This document shows positions 6,261 to 6,477 of a stretch of 6,477 nt of DNA, one piece after another (within the stretch, counting starts at the first letter, position 1; the number at the start of each line of letters is the position of its first letter). The stretch comes from JAFGED01 sp964551295 (GTDB lineage Bacteria > Chloroflexota > Anaerolineae > B4-G1), in assembly GCA_964551295.1 (NCBI GenBank), contig CAZKDJ010000224.1, positions 1-6,477 on the forward strand, given 5' to 3'. The notes beneath the pieces were generated by a model. The model made no database searches. It was not told the DNA's origin and worked only from the letters and a program-made list of their open reading frames with translations. The position numbers were made by a program, and so were the translations under genes.

Positions 6261-6303
6261 AAAGCAGGCCCCGAAGGTGCTTGACGCTGTCGGGGCCTGT
6301 TCT
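6261..6303. terminator. Terminator-like hairpin with a 10-bp perfect GC-rich stem
   Basis: CAGGCCCCGA (6265-6274) and TCGGGGCCTG (6290-6299) are perfect reverse complements around a 15-nt loop. Flanking AAAG and TTCT allow partial extension, giving the A-run/stem/T-run symmetry of a bidirectional intrinsic terminator, although the T-tracts are short and interrupted (TTCT on +, CTTTC on -). The gene immediately to the left begins at 6076 and reads away, so the likely user is a - strand gene beyond the right edge, or the hairpin insulates the sensor promoter. Confidence 0.6.
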
Positions 6304-6325
6304 GTGTGCCCTATTGCTCTGCCGC

Positions 6326-6338
6326 TGTGTTGAACACA
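6326..6338. repeat. 13-bp perfect palindrome, operator-like
   Basis: TGTGTTGAACACA is a perfect odd-length palindrome centred on G6332. Its size and symmetry resemble binding sites of dimeric repressors. It lies about 130 bp upstream of the candidate sensor promoter and on the far side of the terminator-like hairpin, so a link to the sensor gene is doubtful. Confidence 0.3.
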
Positions 6339-6428
6339 CTGTTGGTCAGGTTCCCACATTCACGCTTGGCGGACAAGAGTCAGATAAATGGCGATCAAGG
6401 TATGGCTCTACTGAAAAAAGGTCTTTCT

Positions 6429-6456
6429 AACCACAAAGGACACGAAGGACACTAAG
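6429..6456 (+). repeat. Tandem 9-mer of the ACAAAGGACACGAAGGACAC type
   Basis: AAGGACACG (6436-6444) is followed directly by AAGGACACT (6445-6453) and AAG, preceded by a degenerate unit AACCACAAA (6429-6437, overlapping by two bases). From memory, sequences of this kind recur in intergenic regions of environmental bacteria and often precede GxxExxY-type genes. Read in the NHKGHEGH frame, it hits a stop (TAA, 6453-6455), so it is not coding there. Confidence 0.5.
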
Positions 6457-6460
6457 AAAA

Positions 6461-6477
6461 TTCAAGCGGGGCTTGAA
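6461..6477. repeat. Perfect 7-bp hairpin at the right window edge
   Basis: TTCAAGC (6461-6467) pairs perfectly with GCTTGAA (6471-6477) around a GGG loop, ending on the last base of the window. The base pairing could continue beyond the edge. It follows the tandem 9-mer directly, so the two may form one composite repeat. Confidence 0.45.

Larger units (their letters stand above)
6199..6477. other. Non-coding right end of the window
   Basis: No credible gene is seen in these 279 bases. The only sizeable frame, on the - strand, runs through the terminator-like hairpin and the promoter and has no protein motifs. The stretch holds an A/T palindrome (AAAAGCGCTTTT, 6212-6223), a strong hairpin, a 13-bp palindrome, a 9-mer tandem repeat and an edge hairpin, each listed separately where informative. 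Confidence 0.5.

Noticed and set aside
6171..6359. A 62-residue - strand frame in the right intergenic region
   Set aside because: It runs through the terminator-like hairpin and the candidate promoter, has no recognisable motif and no clear ribosome site.

Overview
The window is a GC-rich bacterial chromosomal segment holding four protein genes in two convergent pairs. The best taxonomic guess is Chloroflexota (Anaerolineae-like). This rests on three things: the sensor protein joins a LacI-type ligand domain to GAF and RsbR-type STAS domains, GTG/TTG starts are used, and the right end carries CCACAAAGGACACGAAGG-type intergenic repeats. These are remembered associations and were not tested by a search.

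Layout: positions 1-432 are non-coding, with an edge hairpin, a set of GGTTACC heptamers spaced 22 and 11 bp apart, a candidate promoter near 355-383 and a small 5'-UTR hairpin. The + strand then carries a TadA-like zinc deaminase (433-923), broken by a single-base frameshift near 527. It is followed directly by an intact family 4 (4Fe-4S) uracil-DNA glycosylase (945-1481). A 152-bp convergent spacer separates this pair from the - strand pair. Reading leftward, that pair is a 761-aa LacI-type/GAF/coiled-coil/STAS sensor (6076-3791) and, 6 nt later, the Tex transcription-accessory protein (3784-1634). The sensor gene has a GTG start set by a strong GGAGG, a 10-bp direct repeat beside that ribosome site, and a candidate extended -10 promoter at 6170-6198. 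From 6199 to 6477 there is no gene. That stretch holds a strong terminator-like hairpin, a 13-bp palindrome, a 9-mer tandem repeat and a hairpin at the window edge.

How the genes may work together: the right-hand operon looks like a cytosolic ligand sensor that signals by partner switching (a stressosome-like STAS output) rather than by binding DNA, co-expressed with the RNA-binding protein Tex. The left-hand operon pairs a base or nucleoside deaminase with the enzyme that removes uracil from DNA. The least ordinary object is the sensor, which has a LacI-like ligand fold with no helix-turn-helix and an RsbR-type STAS output. I found no CRISPR array, transposase, tRNA or rRNA. I do not see a clearly undescribed multi-gene system.
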